This document shows, piece after piece, positions 7,064-14,965 of a stretch of DNA of 33,177 nucleotides (position 1 is the first letter of the stretch; every line of letters begins with the position of its first letter). A program made the position numbers and the translations under genes. The notes under the pieces were generated by a model that had not been told where the DNA came from, did no database searches, and saw only the letters and a list, made by a program, of their open reading frames with translations. Source of the DNA: a virus; the IMG/VR virus record IMGVR_UViG_3300030430_003147, positions 1 to 33,177 of that record. The stretch is one strand, 5' to 3'.

Positions 7064-7606
7064 TTAAATATCACTTATATCTGATCCAGTTACCACTGTT
7101 ATACCTACTCCACTGAAACCACCTTTTAAAAAGTTAGCCGGTTTCTTTTCCATTCCTTGTAGTGTTAATGAGTATCCACTCATATCACCCATCGCTGCTC
7201 CAGTCGCAACAGTACCCCCGTTTACATCACAACCAAATTCTAAACCTGCCATAAAGATATTTCCGTTATTATCTTCTATTGCAACGTGTGGTCTAGCTAC
7301 TGCAATTAATGCTAATTGATCGTGTGATTCAGGACTTAATTTTTTAAAATTTAATGTTAGTACTTGGTCGTAGAACGTTGTGCCGTTTTCTCTTGAACTC
7401 GTCACTGTTTGTTCTAGTCCACTATTTCCTCTTACTTGATACTTATAAGCGTTTATTGTGCTTTCGCTAAAGTCGTTTATTTCATCACTCGAAGTTTCGT
7501 AAGTCGCTGACCCTAATGTTCCGAAATCAATAAAATAAACGGCTTGAATACCACCTACTGTATCTTTGCAAGGTTCTGTTCTTCCTTTATTTATTAAACA
7601 AGCCAT
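7064..7606 (-). CDS. Structural protein beside capsid gene; tail tube or decoration candidate
   Basis: 180-aa beta-rich protein with no membrane segment. The N-terminal GRTEPCKDTVGGIQAVYFID, the central TSSRENGTTFYDQVLTLNFKKL and the later VEDNNG-type turn followed by MSGYSLTLQGMEKKPANFL are segments I associate with virion proteins encoded next to the capsid gene in Bacteroidota phages. The ENGTTFYDQ and GYSLTLQG stretches are compatible with a tail-tube-like beta-barrel, but a head decoration protein is equally possible. It lies 49 nt downstream of the major capsid gene, with a hairpin between them, and ends at the terminator at 7000-7026, as expected for an abundant virion protein. Confidence 0.65.
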   Translation of the reverse strand: MACLINKGRTEPCKDTVGGIQAVYFIDFGTLGSATYETSSDEINDFSESTINAYKYQVRGNSGLEQTVTSSRENGTTFYDQVLTLNFKKLSPESHDQLALIAVARPHVAIEDNNGNIFMAGLEFGCDVNGGTVATGAAMGDMSGYSLTLQGMEKKPANFLKGGFSGVGITVVTGSDISDI

Positions 7607-7625
7607 ATTATTATATATTTATTAT

Positions 7626-7647
7626 TGGGGGCTTTTTCATACCCCCA
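7626..7647 (-). terminator. Hairpin between capsid gene and next structural gene
   Basis: Six-bp G/C stem (TGGGGG and CCCCCA) with a 10-nt loop, followed on the minus strand by A/T-rich DNA without a clean T-run. Lying in the 49-nt gap after the major capsid gene, it may act as a partial terminator or RNA-processing/stability stem that sets the ratio of capsid to downstream transcript. Confidence 0.5.
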
Positions 7648-7655
7648 TTATTTTA

Positions 7656-8651
7656 TTATAAACTTTGTAAAACTAGATCTGATCCAATTCCATACTGAAT
7701 ACCTGCAGTATATCGCATTACGATTCTCACATTCTGCGATCCGTCGATATCAGCCATATCAATAACTTTCACTTCATTATGATCTGCGAGCAGACCTGTT
7801 CCGAAGTATAAATTACTTGCTTGACCGGCAACGATATTTGTTGTTGGTAGTCCGGGTGCTGCTTGAAGCTTAATTCCCTCAAAACTTAAAGCGTTGCCCA
7901 TATTATACCATTGTGATCCTTGATCATTTGTACCGGCTGCTCCTAAACCACTAGCCCCAAAACCTCCAAGAGATCTTATATAAGCTTGCATTACGTTTGT
8001 TGGAACATAAATAGTTAAATCTTCTTTTCCGTATACTGCACTTGGGATTGAATCAACAACATTACCTAATAGATCTACAATGTTACTAGAGCTATAAGCT
8101 GATTGAGTTGATCCGGCACTATCTGTAACGGCTGCATCATTTACGTCTGAATCAGCTGCCATTAAAGTTGTAAAGCCGTTAAACTCTCCCGTGTTATTTG
8201 CATCTCCTTGCCAAATGTTTTGTTCTGTCTTTTCTGCCACTTTAGCAATTACGTGTCCTAATAGGAAATCGCTAAATTTTGGTGGTAGATTTTTGTAAGC
8301 AGAATAACCCATTTCGATTGCTTCCCAATCCTTTACAAAATCTTTCTTACATAGTTCAAGGTTAACTTGAAATTCTCTTGGCTCAAGTACTCTTTCCTCT
8401 AGAGATACTGCATCTGCCGTTGCTGAAAAATCACAACCTGCATCAACTATGAAAGAAGCTTCGTCTTTTAATTTCTTTAAAACTTCTTTATAAGCTACGT
8501 TTGGCTTAATTGTAATAGACCCGTCATTAAGGGTTTTTCCCGATAGTAAAGCTGCAGAAATATACTTACCTGCAAACTCACCAGCGTATGTGGACGTAAT
8601 CGTTTTTACCGATGCAGTCCCGTCGTATAAATTTACTTTTTTTGTACTCAT
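7656..8651 (-). CDS. Major capsid protein, HK97-fold type
   Basis: 331-aa protein with the organisation of phage major capsid proteins. An N-terminal arm precedes LKDEASFIVDAGCDFSAT. EERVLEPREFQVNLELCKKDFVKDWE (in short segments about residues 85-110) resembles the E-loop/P-domain transition. A Gly/Ala-rich region (GGFGASGLGAAGTNDQGSQW) comes before the A-domain strand LYFGTGLLADHNEVKVIDM, and the closing strands are NVRIVMRYTAGIQYGIGSDLVL. It lies 7 nt downstream of the scaffold gene and next to another virion protein gene, which fixes the assignment. It assembles the icosahedral head. No maturation cleavage site is obvious at the N-terminus, consistent with a separate scaffold. Confidence 0.85.
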   Translation of the reverse strand: MSTKKVNLYDGTASVKTITSTYAGEFAGKYISAALLSGKTLNDGSITIKPNVAYKEVLKKLKDEASFIVDAGCDFSATADAVSLEERVLEPREFQVNLELCKKDFVKDWEAIEMGYSAYKNLPPKFSDFLLGHVIAKVAEKTEQNIWQGDANNTGEFNGFTTLMAADSDVNDAAVTDSAGSTQSAYSSSNIVDLLGNVVDSIPSAVYGKEDLTIYVPTNVMQAYIRSLGGFGASGLGAAGTNDQGSQWYNMGNALSFEGIKLQAAPGLPTTNIVAGQASNLYFGTGLLADHNEVKVIDMADIDGSQNVRIVMRYTAGIQYGIGSDLVLQSL

Positions 8652-8658
8652 CTTTTTT

Positions 8659-9243
8659 TTATTTATTTAATTTATCAAAAACTACATCTAATAGTCCTTT
8701 TCGTTTATTTGTGGCAAAATTCATAATTTCTTTTTTCGCACTTTTTTCGGGCGAGTGTTTGAAAGGCTGAACTGCCGGTTTACTTAATTCTGCATTTAAT
8801 TCAGATTTTTCCTCAACTTCTTCTGTTGTATCTTCTGCTTCTGTTGATGACATTTCCTCGTGATCTTTCATTTTGTCGTATCCTGCTTTAACCTCATCAA
8901 TCATAGCTTTAATTTCCTCTAAAGCTGCTGAAAATTCTTCTTTACTTACGTATTGAGCTTCAACTTCCTTTTCCTCTTTTTCATCTTCTTCAACTTCCTC
9001 GTGTTCGTCAAGTTTAGCTATAACGCCCTCTTGCTCGACTACTAAAATTTTGTTGTCTTCTAATTCATAAGATCCAATAGGTAGTGCCACTCTTTCATCT
9101 TCGGTAACAATAAAAACTGATTCACCGGCTTCAAATTTATCTGCTTCTAGCAAAGTTCCGTTCTCTAGTTTTAATTGCTCCATTTTAATTTCAAGACCTA
9201 AAACTGCCTTTACTTTTTTTAATGTTTCTTGTGCATTTGCCAT
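8659..9243 (-). CDS. Putative head scaffold protein
   Basis: 194-aa, very acidic, Glu/Lys-rich protein. Residues 35-75 are beta-like; about 78-150 is a highly charged coiled-coil region (EEVEEDEKEEKEVEA, FSAALEEIKAMIDEVKAGYDKMKD), and the C-terminus is short and basic (KKEIMNFATNKRKGLLDVVFDKLNK). An acidic coiled coil ending in a basic capsid-binding segment, encoded directly before the major capsid gene (7-nt gap), is the usual scaffold signature. The scaffold guides procapsid assembly and is then removed, possibly by the XkdF-like protease at 10696-12174. First gene of its unit, behind the promoter element at 9265-9291. Confidence 0.72.
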   Translation of the reverse strand: MANAQETLKKVKAVLGLEIKMEQLKLENGTLLEADKFEAGESVFIVTEDERVALPIGSYELEDNKILVVEQEGVIAKLDEHEEVEEDEKEEKEVEAQYVSKEEFSAALEEIKAMIDEVKAGYDKMKDHEEMSSTEAEDTTEEVEEKSELNAELSKPAVQPFKHSPEKSAKKEIMNFATNKRKGLLDVVFDKLNK

Positions 9244-9264
9244 AATAAAAATTATTTTTTGTTA

Positions 9265-9291
9265 ATATAACGTTTGTTGATAATTATTTTG
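9265..9291 (-). promoter_or_regulatory. Late-type promoter element, scaffold/capsid unit
   Basis: Minus-strand CAAAAT box at 9291 and ACGTTATAT 18 nt later, with the same spacing as the copies at 6972, 12179 and 28064. Here the ATG lies 21 nt after the -10-like box rather than four, so the scaffold/capsid message would carry a short A/T-rich leader. That difference fits the need for strong capsid translation, though this is inference. Confidence 0.6.
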
Positions 9292-9301
9292 CGTTTAAGA
9301 A

Positions 9302-9454
9302 TTAAACTTTCCCAACGCCTTGTGCTTGTAAAGATCCATCGCAACATTTTATACTGTATGTTCCGTCTTTGCATAAACAAGCTCTACGCCCACCTTTTGG
9401 GCTAGTCCTACTTGGAGTTTTAAACCCAAGATTTCTTTTAATATATTCAATCAT
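9302..9454 (-). CDS. 50-aa Cys-rich protein with CLCxDGTYS..CCDG motif
   Basis: Small ORF with an ATG at 9454. A basic N-terminal helix (MIEYIKRNLGFKTPSR) precedes GGRRACLCKDGTYSIKCC (about residues 21-38) and DGSLQAQGVG. The four-cysteine CxC...CC pattern followed by DGSL-QAQG-G is, to my recollection, a recurring short module in Bacteroidota phages and at the ends of some larger virion proteins. It could bind a metal or form disulfides in the virion. It sits between the LamG-like protein and the scaffold promoter, inside the structural module. Confidence 0.62.
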   Translation of the reverse strand: MIEYIKRNLGFKTPSRTSPKGGRRACLCKDGTYSIKCCDGSLQAQGVGKV

Positions 9455-9463
9455 AAAGCCGAA

Positions 9464-9589
9464 TTACTTTTCTAAATTTTCGCATACACATTTTGACTTC
9501 ATACTTTCTAATCTAGCGTTCCACCAATTGTGTAAATTACAATTTAATCTTTCTAACCAATTTGCTAATTTTCTTAAACTTTTAATCAT
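9464..9589 (-). CDS. Small Trp/Cys-containing helical protein
   Basis: 41-aa ORF with an ATG at 9589, six nt past the LamG-like gene's stop. An amphipathic helix (IKSLRKLANWLERLNCNLHNWW) is followed by a short tail containing CVC. No recognised family. It is immediately followed by the 50-aa Cys-rich ORF at a 9-nt gap, and both carry a CxC pair, so they may work together. Reality is supported by spacing and gap filling only. Confidence 0.55.
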   Translation of the reverse strand: MIKSLRKLANWLERLNCNLHNWWNARLESMKSKCVCENLEK

Positions 9590-9594
9590 ATCTT

Positions 9595-10533
9595 TTATAC
9601 TATGTTACCCCTTATATTAAAACTTGTGCTGAATTGAGAAGCTGCCAATGCATCTGCCCCACTTCCGTTACTCGCATTAGGGAATGTTACAACCCCGTTA
9701 TTAACAGTGAAATTGTCTCCAAATCTATACCAACCCGTAATAAGACTGTATAACGGATCTTGTGATAAATCTAAACGAGGTGAATTGTTATTAAAATACC
9801 TATCTCCAAGCCCCTGATATGAGTTTGTTGATGCTGAATTACCTAGGACCCAAAGTGATACCTCATCTATATTACCCCTGAAAGCTTGTGCAGATTGTCC
9901 GGCATCACTCGTATTACCAAAAACTAAATCTTGTCCAACACCCGTATAACTCATAGAAGTTGGAGAATAATTCTTTTCTACATCAACATAATTATTTGCG
10001 TTTATGCCGTTTTGATAAACTCTTAAGTTTTGTACCCTTTGTGAATTTGCATTTATAGAATATACGCTTGCTACTACTAACATAGGAAGCGAGGAACTAT
10101 AATTATTTAAGTTTACGATACAACTACTATTTACTCTTGTTTGACCGGTTCTCTTAAAAAACCAATTCATAGTTACATTTCCGGCACTTGTCTTTCTCAT
10201 AAAAATAGAATAGCCCTTTCCGTCTGCAGTACTAAATATATTACTTGATAAATCTACAATCATTCTTTGATCGTAACTCGAGCCGGTAAACATTGATGCA
10301 TCGGGCTTGATCCAAGCCATTATAACAAATTGTTCGTTGCCACCTACTTCAAAAGGGTTTTTAGTTACTGATATTGCTCTATTTGTATTATCGTTTATAT
10401 AGTATACTGATTTAGAATTAGTGAATCCACCCGATCCTGAACAATCTGCTATATCTCGATAAATCGTTCCATAAGTAGTAGAATCACAAACATTGCCCCA
10501 CCAAGTAGATTTATATATTTCTCCGTAACTCAT
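9595..10533 (-). CDS. LamG/concanavalin A-like virion protein
   Basis: 312-aa protein with the jelly-roll pattern of LamG/ConA-like domains: FVIMAWIKPD (about 69-78), then the GYSIFMRKTSAGNVTMNWFFKR strand pair, LRVYQNGINANNYVDV, and FRGNIDEVSLWVLGNS (about 218-233), the DEVSLW motif being characteristic of this fold. The remaining C-terminal part contains GWYRFGDN, also common in this fold. Such domains bind carbohydrate or proteins and occur as capsid decorations or tail appendages. It sits between the head protease and scaffold genes, which favours a head-surface protein. The ligand cannot be told from sequence. Confidence 0.7.
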   Translation of the reverse strand: MSYGEIYKSTWWGNVCDSTTYGTIYRDIADCSGSGGFTNSKSVYYINDNTNRAISVTKNPFEVGGNEQFVIMAWIKPDASMFTGSSYDQRMIVDLSSNIFSTADGKGYSIFMRKTSAGNVTMNWFFKRTGQTRVNSSCIVNLNNYSSSLPMLVVASVYSINANSQRVQNLRVYQNGINANNYVDVEKNYSPTSMSYTGVGQDLVFGNTSDAGQSAQAFRGNIDEVSLWVLGNSASTNSYQGLGDRYFNNNSPRLDLSQDPLYSLITGWYRFGDNFTVNNGVVTFPNASNGSGADALAASQFSTSFNIRGNIV

Positions 10534-10535
10534 TT

Positions 10536-10694
10536 TTATTTATTTTTTTCTTTTGACATTATCCACCACCTATGCATTGTATAACCAAGTGTTGCTAATA
10601 ATACTAAAACTTTTAATATCAATTCTATTTCCGTTAGTGATATTCCCAACGCTCCAAAGTTCAAGCCGTATAATTTCAAATCTTCTAGTTTCAT
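10536..10694 (-). CDS. Small membrane protein within head module
   Basis: 52-aa ORF with an ATG at 10694, one nt past the protease stop. An N-terminal amphipathic half (KLEDLKLYGLNFGALGISL) is followed by one hydrophobic span (about residues 22-40, IELILKVLVLLATLGYTM) and a basic Trp-rich tail (HRWWIMSKEKNK). A membrane protein in a structural operon is unusual. It might be a second holin-like component or a DNA-ejection protein. Function unknown. Confidence 0.62.
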   Translation of the reverse strand: MKLEDLKLYGLNFGALGISLTEIELILKVLVLLATLGYTMHRWWIMSKEKNK

Positions 10695-10695
10695 T

Positions 10696-12174
10696 TTATT
10701 TTCTTGTTGATTTCGGGTGCTTCTTTGGTAAAAGATCGTAGTCCGTTATATATTTCGCTGATTCCGGTCTCCCGTTTTTAACCAAATACAAATAAGCGTT
10801 TACCCTTGCAAATGCCCATTGTGAAGCTGATTTAACTGCCGGAGAGTGAGATACATTGAAAGCCCCCAAACCTCTTTGATAAACCGACTTTAATTGTCCT
10901 ACTGTTACACCATATCCTAATTTATCTTTATATCGTTTATTAAAATCGTCTGCTTTTTTTTTCAAGGTTGCTTCATCTTTCTTTGATACCTTTGCACCTC
11001 TTGCACCACTTGCATCACCTTTTGCCGTTCCTTGTCCTTTTGGGTTTCTATTTGGGGTATCACCTGCCGGTGCTTTAGGGCTTTTACGTATTCCCCCCCG
11101 TTCTCCTACTTCAGCGAGTGCGTGTTGTTTACAAGGCATAAACCACTCTTTGTCATCTTCCTTATGTACGTGATAGCCCTCGCACCCAATATCTTCTGCG
11201 ATTTTTTCTGCTTGTTCTTTTGTTGAATAAGCTAATCTATCATTTATTATTGCGTAATTTTCATCTACCGGAATATACTCTAAACTTTCTTTGTCAATTT
11301 GTTTTAGTTTTCTAATAGCCCACTCTACGCCTGCAGATCCTCCCCAAGCGTCCCACATAATACCACCGCAACCCTCATCGTAGGGTACATCTTTATTTTG
11401 CTCGTGTCTTTTAAAGCTTGCCATTCGAGCAATCGTGGATCTTGAAATCTTTTCTTTTCTACTCAATTGTCCGGCTCTCGTCCACCCAATAGGCGTTCCA
11501 CAACTTGTTCCTTTTTCCTCTTTATATTTAATTGCTCGTTTTGCATTATTTACGGCTGCTTCCGGATAGTCATTAAACGTTTCCAATTTAACGCCCTCTA
11601 ACGCTTGTTTTAATTCATTTAATAGTTCGGTAGCCAAGTCCTCGTTTTCGTCCCTTACATCAGCCCTATCAACGAAATAGCCCTCTATACTAAACCCTTT
11701 CACTTTTCCCGTTTTAACAAAATTGTTCCAAATGTCATCATTATCAACTTTTATTGCCCCTGCCCAAGTTCCTTTTGGTAGATCCATTCCGTAAAGTTTT
11801 GTTTTGTCCATTTCCGGATCATCAACTATCCAACTTTCAACTAATGTTAAGCCGTTTATTTTAGCTTCGTGTTCTAAAGTTGCAGAAGCTTGAAAACCTT
11901 TTTTAAGATATAATTGACTTGCTTTCCTTACAGTATCACGTGAGAAGTAAATATAATAATCTTCTTCTGCATTACGTCTAAATATCGGTTTGTTAGGAGT
12001 TAAGATAGCCCCAACTAATAATCTTTTTTCCTCGTCTTGTTTTGCAAAGGTATATTCCTTTTGCTCGTTTTTTAATGCAACAAAATCTTCTTCAATAGCC
12101 GGATGCTCAACCACGCTGATTGCTTCTATAAAATTCTCTTGCTCATCGTCTAGTATAAGTTCTACTACTTTCAT
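10696..12174 (-). CDS. XkdF-like prohead protease fused to three further domains
   Basis: 492-aa protein. Residues 1 to about 170 match the XkdF-like/S78-type prohead protease: LLVGAILTPNKPIFRR, YYIYFSRDTVRKA, H102 in TLEHE, ESWIVDDPEMDK, LPKGTWAGAIKVDN and S162 in KGFSIEGYF, with H102/S162 as probable catalytic residues. About 205-290 is a second domain (NAKRAIKYKEEKG, SFKRH, GCGGIMWDAWGGSAG) seen as a recurrent phage module. About 305-352 is a short CEGYHVH...WFMPC-H segment. After a Gly/Lys linker, about 400-485 resembles DUF5824 (GQLKSVYQRGLGAF, WAFARVNAYL, DYDLLPKKH). The protease processes scaffold or head proteins. The unit starts four nt after a late promoter element. The fusion may be cut into separate virion parts. 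Confidence 0.8.
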   Translation of the reverse strand: MKVVELILDDEQENFIEAISVVEHPAIEEDFVALKNEQKEYTFAKQDEEKRLLVGAILTPNKPIFRRNAEEDYYIYFSRDTVRKASQLYLKKGFQASATLEHEAKINGLTLVESWIVDDPEMDKTKLYGMDLPKGTWAGAIKVDNDDIWNNFVKTGKVKGFSIEGYFVDRADVRDENEDLATELLNELKQALEGVKLETFNDYPEAAVNNAKRAIKYKEEKGTSCGTPIGWTRAGQLSRKEKISRSTIARMASFKRHEQNKDVPYDEGCGGIMWDAWGGSAGVEWAIRKLKQIDKESLEYIPVDENYAIINDRLAYSTKEQAEKIAEDIGCEGYHVHKEDDKEWFMPCKQHALAEVGERGGIRKSPKAPAGDTPNRNPKGQGTAKGDASGARGAKVSKKDEATLKKKADDFNKRYKDKLGYGVTVGQLKSVYQRGLGAFNVSHSPAVKSASQWAFARVNAYLYLVKNGRPESAKYITDYDLLPKKHPKSTRK

Positions 12175-12178
12175 AATT

Positions 12179-12205
12179 ATATAACGTTATATTCTTTTTA
12201 TTTTG
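12179..12205 (-). promoter_or_regulatory. Late-type promoter element, protease unit
   Basis: Minus-strand CAAAAT box at 12205 and ACGTTATAT 18 nt later; the ATG follows four nt after the box. The core is the palindrome ATAACGTTAT. It lies in the 34-nt gap between the tape-measure stop (12209) and the protease ATG (12174), and slightly overlaps the end of the tape-measure gene's stop region upstream. Confidence 0.6.
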
Positions 12206-12208
12206 CAT

Positions 12209-14833
12209 TTACTCGCTTATCGTTGCCGTTTGATTTGTATTTCGATCTAAAGCTTGTTGAGTTGTAACATCATTTGCTACAACATAAGTTTTAATTGGTT
12301 GCTGACTTTGTCCCCCTATTGCTTCTGCTAATTGATTCGTATTATCAGATCCAATTACATTAAAGGCTGGAGCAGTACTACCAACACCGGCTTCATCTAT
12401 TGCAGATGCCATTGAATCTGCAGTTGGTCTTGCCGGAGTAGATATGTTTGGGGCGTTTCCACCACTTGCTGATCCACCACTTTTTGATACGGCACTTTTA
12501 ACACTTTTAATAATTGATATTCCTTGCCCAATCGCTGCTGCTATCGTAATTATATTTTGTGGAAAACCAATTGTTGAAGATTTAGAAACGTTTGTACCTG
12601 CATCAATAGCTGCTTCGCCAATAGCTTTTTTACCTTTGAATGTAATCTTTTTAAGATCCATTATCATTTCTTTCATTTGAAGCATTTGTTTTGCTATAAG
12701 TAAAGCTTTTCCAACTCCCGTTTCTGCACCGGCTAAACCAACGATTGCATCTAATGTTGCCATTTTTGCTTTTACTTTATCGTCCTCAAGTTTTTGTTCG
12801 GCTTTATTAATATCATTTAAAGCTTCTAATTTTTGTTCCTCACTTAATAGTTCATCGTCCTTTATAGCTTGTCTCCTTTCCTCAAGTATTGCACGCCTTT
12901 CCTCAAATTGTAATGCTTCAAACTCCTTATCAAGTTCAAGTTCTTTTAATCTTTCCTCTTGTTTTTTCTCTTTTTCAGCTGCTTCTTTTTCCTCCTCTTG
13001 TGTTTTTTTCTCCTCGTCTTTTGCTTCGGCTTCCGCTTCAAGCTGATCAAAAAATGCATTTAAATTAAGTTGGGCTTGTTTCTTTTCCTCGTTTGTTAAT
13101 TCTAAAGCGTCCAACTCCTCTTGTGCCCTTTCTCTTTTACGTTGGGCTTTTTCTAATGCCGTTGTATCGTCTAAATCTTGTTGGGCTCTTAAATACTTTT
13201 TCTCTAAATCTCCTAATTTTTTTAGTTGTCTTTCTCTTTCTTTCGCTGCTTCCTCGGCTGCTTTTTTCTGCTCCTCGGTTTGTTGTTGTTGTAACTCCTC
13301 TAATACTTTGTTTTGTTTTTTCTGTTCTATTTCTAAAGCTTTCGTTTCTTGCGATTTTTGGAAACGTAGCATAAAAGTTTGATCTTTAACATATTGCTCT
13401 TGAAATTTCTTTCTACCCTCTCTTATTTTTGCTTCAGCGTCATCAATTGTTTTCGCTGCTTCATTTACTCGCTTTTGAGCTGCTGCGACATCAATGCTAG
13501 ATCCAATTATTGGGATCTTTGAAAATTGTATTAAAGCTAGATTTGCAAACTTTTTTATTTGTCCCCCAAGCCACATTAAGCTACCGGCTATTACATCGCC
13601 ACTTGCAGAAGCAACGTTTTTCATTCCGTCCCAAGCATCTTTAAAAGCGAAGCTTAAAAATTGTATTATAGTTTGGAGACCTTGTATACCTCTTGTGAGT
13701 GCTTGAATTGCCCCCCTTTGTATTTTCATTATTAGTCCGTCTCCGTCCTCTATTGAAAGTAAGAAGCCCTCCCAAGCCGATGATAATGCTAATGTATCTC
13801 CCTCTATATTATCAAATCTAATTGCTGAAATTGCTGCTGCTGCTCCGTCAAACTTTTCTCCCCCTTGCTCAATTGTATCGCTTGCATTATTAAACGTTTC
13901 TTCAAGTTCCGCAATCTTGTCTCCACTATTTGCTAAATTCAAAAGAGATTTTGCCCCTACGATACCAACCAATTCGGTTGCAGTTCCTAATTGATTTGTA
14001 GAAGTTCTAACTTTTTCCATTGCTTCATCAAGTGATAAGCCCTCCTCGTTAAGCTTCATAAATACTTTTGATAGCCCCGTACCCGCAATAGATCCTTTCA
14101 AACCAGTATCAGCCAAAACACCTAACATAGCAGCCGTTTTTTCAATATCTTGTCCGGTTGCTTTCATAATAGGAGCAGCCATCTTTAACGATTCCGTAAG
14201 TGAACTAAAATCAAGTGCAGATGTTGTTGTTGATAAGGCGAAAACATCTACCACTCTTTGTGTTTCGCTTGCATCTAAACCAAAAGCCCTAATTTGAGAT
14301 CCTGCAAAAGAAGCAGCTTCAGCAAGTGATACATTCAAAGATGAAGCTAAATTAAGTATTGAGGGAGTAGCTTGTTGTATCTCGCCTGCAGTAAAACCAA
14401 GCTTTGCTAACTCGGTTTGTAACTCGACAACTTGACTTGCAGTAAATATAGTTGTAGATCCTAATTGCTTTGCTTGTTGTGTTAATACTGCAATTACCTC
14501 GGACGATTGTCCACTAATCGCTTGTAAAGTGCTAACGGCTTTACTAAACTCTTTAGCTTTTCCACTAGCTTTTGCCACTACGGTAACTAATGCTCCTACT
14601 GCAACAACAAGTGCACCTACACCGGTAGAAATTAAAGCAGCCGTAAATAAACGTAGTGCAGGTATTGCACCCAGTATAGCCCCTTTTACTCCGTTGAATG
14701 CACCTGCCATTAATGCACCTTGGGTTCCGACTGTCTTTCCCGTTTTTTTGCTTGATTTATTAAGTCCACCTAAAGATTTAGTAGCAGACGTTGTATCAAT
14801 TTTAATTCTTATAATTTGTTCTTCACGTGCCAA
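12209..14833 (-). CDS. Tail tape measure protein, TP901-type core
   Basis: 874-aa protein. An N-terminal Gly/Ala-rich membrane-like stretch (about 45-90) precedes the TP901 tape-measure core (about 100-290), with ATSL-type helices and the hallmarks GSTTIFTASQVVELQTELAKLG, SLNVSLAEAASFAG and MLGVLADTGLKGSIAGTGL in short succession. About 480-690 is a long Glu/Lys/Gln coiled coil, followed by hydrophobic helices and a Ser/Thr/Asn-rich C-terminus. Tape measures set tail length and enter the cell during DNA ejection, so a non-contractile siphophage tail is implied, roughly 120-130 nm if the usual 0.15 nm per residue holds. The only plausible start is a TTG at 14833, since an in-frame stop lies three codons upstream. 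It overlaps the 51-aa ORF by 25 nt. Confidence 0.92.
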   Translation of the reverse strand: MAREEQIIRIKIDTTSATKSLGGLNKSSKKTGKTVGTQGALMAGAFNGVKGAILGAIPALRLFTAALISTGVGALVVAVGALVTVVAKASGKAKEFSKAVSTLQAISGQSSEVIAVLTQQAKQLGSTTIFTASQVVELQTELAKLGFTAGEIQQATPSILNLASSLNVSLAEAASFAGSQIRAFGLDASETQRVVDVFALSTTTSALDFSSLTESLKMAAPIMKATGQDIEKTAAMLGVLADTGLKGSIAGTGLSKVFMKLNEEGLSLDEAMEKVRTSTNQLGTATELVGIVGAKSLLNLANSGDKIAELEETFNNASDTIEQGGEKFDGAAAAISAIRFDNIEGDTLALSSAWEGFLLSIEDGDGLIMKIQRGAIQALTRGIQGLQTIIQFLSFAFKDAWDGMKNVASASGDVIAGSLMWLGGQIKKFANLALIQFSKIPIIGSSIDVAAAQKRVNEAAKTIDDAEAKIREGRKKFQEQYVKDQTFMLRFQKSQETKALEIEQKKQNKVLEELQQQQTEEQKKAAEEAAKERERQLKKLGDLEKKYLRAQQDLDDTTALEKAQRKRERAQEELDALELTNEEKKQAQLNLNAFFDQLEAEAEAKDEEKKTQEEEKEAAEKEKKQEERLKELELDKEFEALQFEERRAILEERRQAIKDDELLSEEQKLEALNDINKAEQKLEDDKVKAKMATLDAIVGLAGAETGVGKALLIAKQMLQMKEMIMDLKKITFKGKKAIGEAAIDAGTNVSKSSTIGFPQNIITIAAAIGQGISIIKSVKSAVSKSGGSASGGNAPNISTPARPTADSMASAIDEAGVGSTAPAFNVIGSDNTNQLAEAIGGQSQQPIKTYVVANDVTTQQALDRNTNQTATISE

Positions 14834-14964
14834 CTTATCTCATTTTTAATTTGTGTAAACCCCTCTTTAATCGTTTCAGGTAATTTATATTTACCTTTAG
14901 CAATTCTAATGTTTTCTGTATCTCCCCCAACCATTGGGAGTAACGATATAATTTGTTCAATCAT
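14809..14964 (-). CDS. Small protein overlapping tape measure start
   Basis: 51-aa ORF with an ATG at 14964, one nt beyond the stop of the 757-aa gene, and an end overlapping the tape-measure start by 25 nt. The sequence is mixed (MIEQIISLLPMVGGD, GKYKLPETIKEGF, SWHVKNKL), with no domain recognised. It probably couples translation between two large tail genes. It may instead be the continuation of a tail-assembly function, but nothing in it shows this. Confidence 0.58.
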   Translation of the reverse strand: MIEQIISLLPMVGGDTENIRIAKGKYKLPETIKEGFTQIKNEISWHVKNKL

Positions 14965-14965
14965 T

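Noticed and set aside
9258-9290. A sixth early dyad overlapping the scaffold promoter
   Set aside because: A TTGATAATT half is present on the plus strand but the partner arm at the 12-nt spacing does not match, so it does not meet the pattern.
12900-13400. Low-complexity, repeat-like DNA in the tape-measure gene
   Set aside because: It encodes the Glu/Lys/Gln coiled coil; the apparent repeats are codon-level effects, not a tandem DNA repeat or CRISPR.
14529-14849. Long open frames on the plus strand, for example opposite the tape measure
   Set aside because: These mirror the codon bias of well-supported minus-strand genes (Ala/Ser/Thr-rich or Leu/Phe-rich shadows) and contain no recognisable motif. 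No plus-strand gene is convincing.
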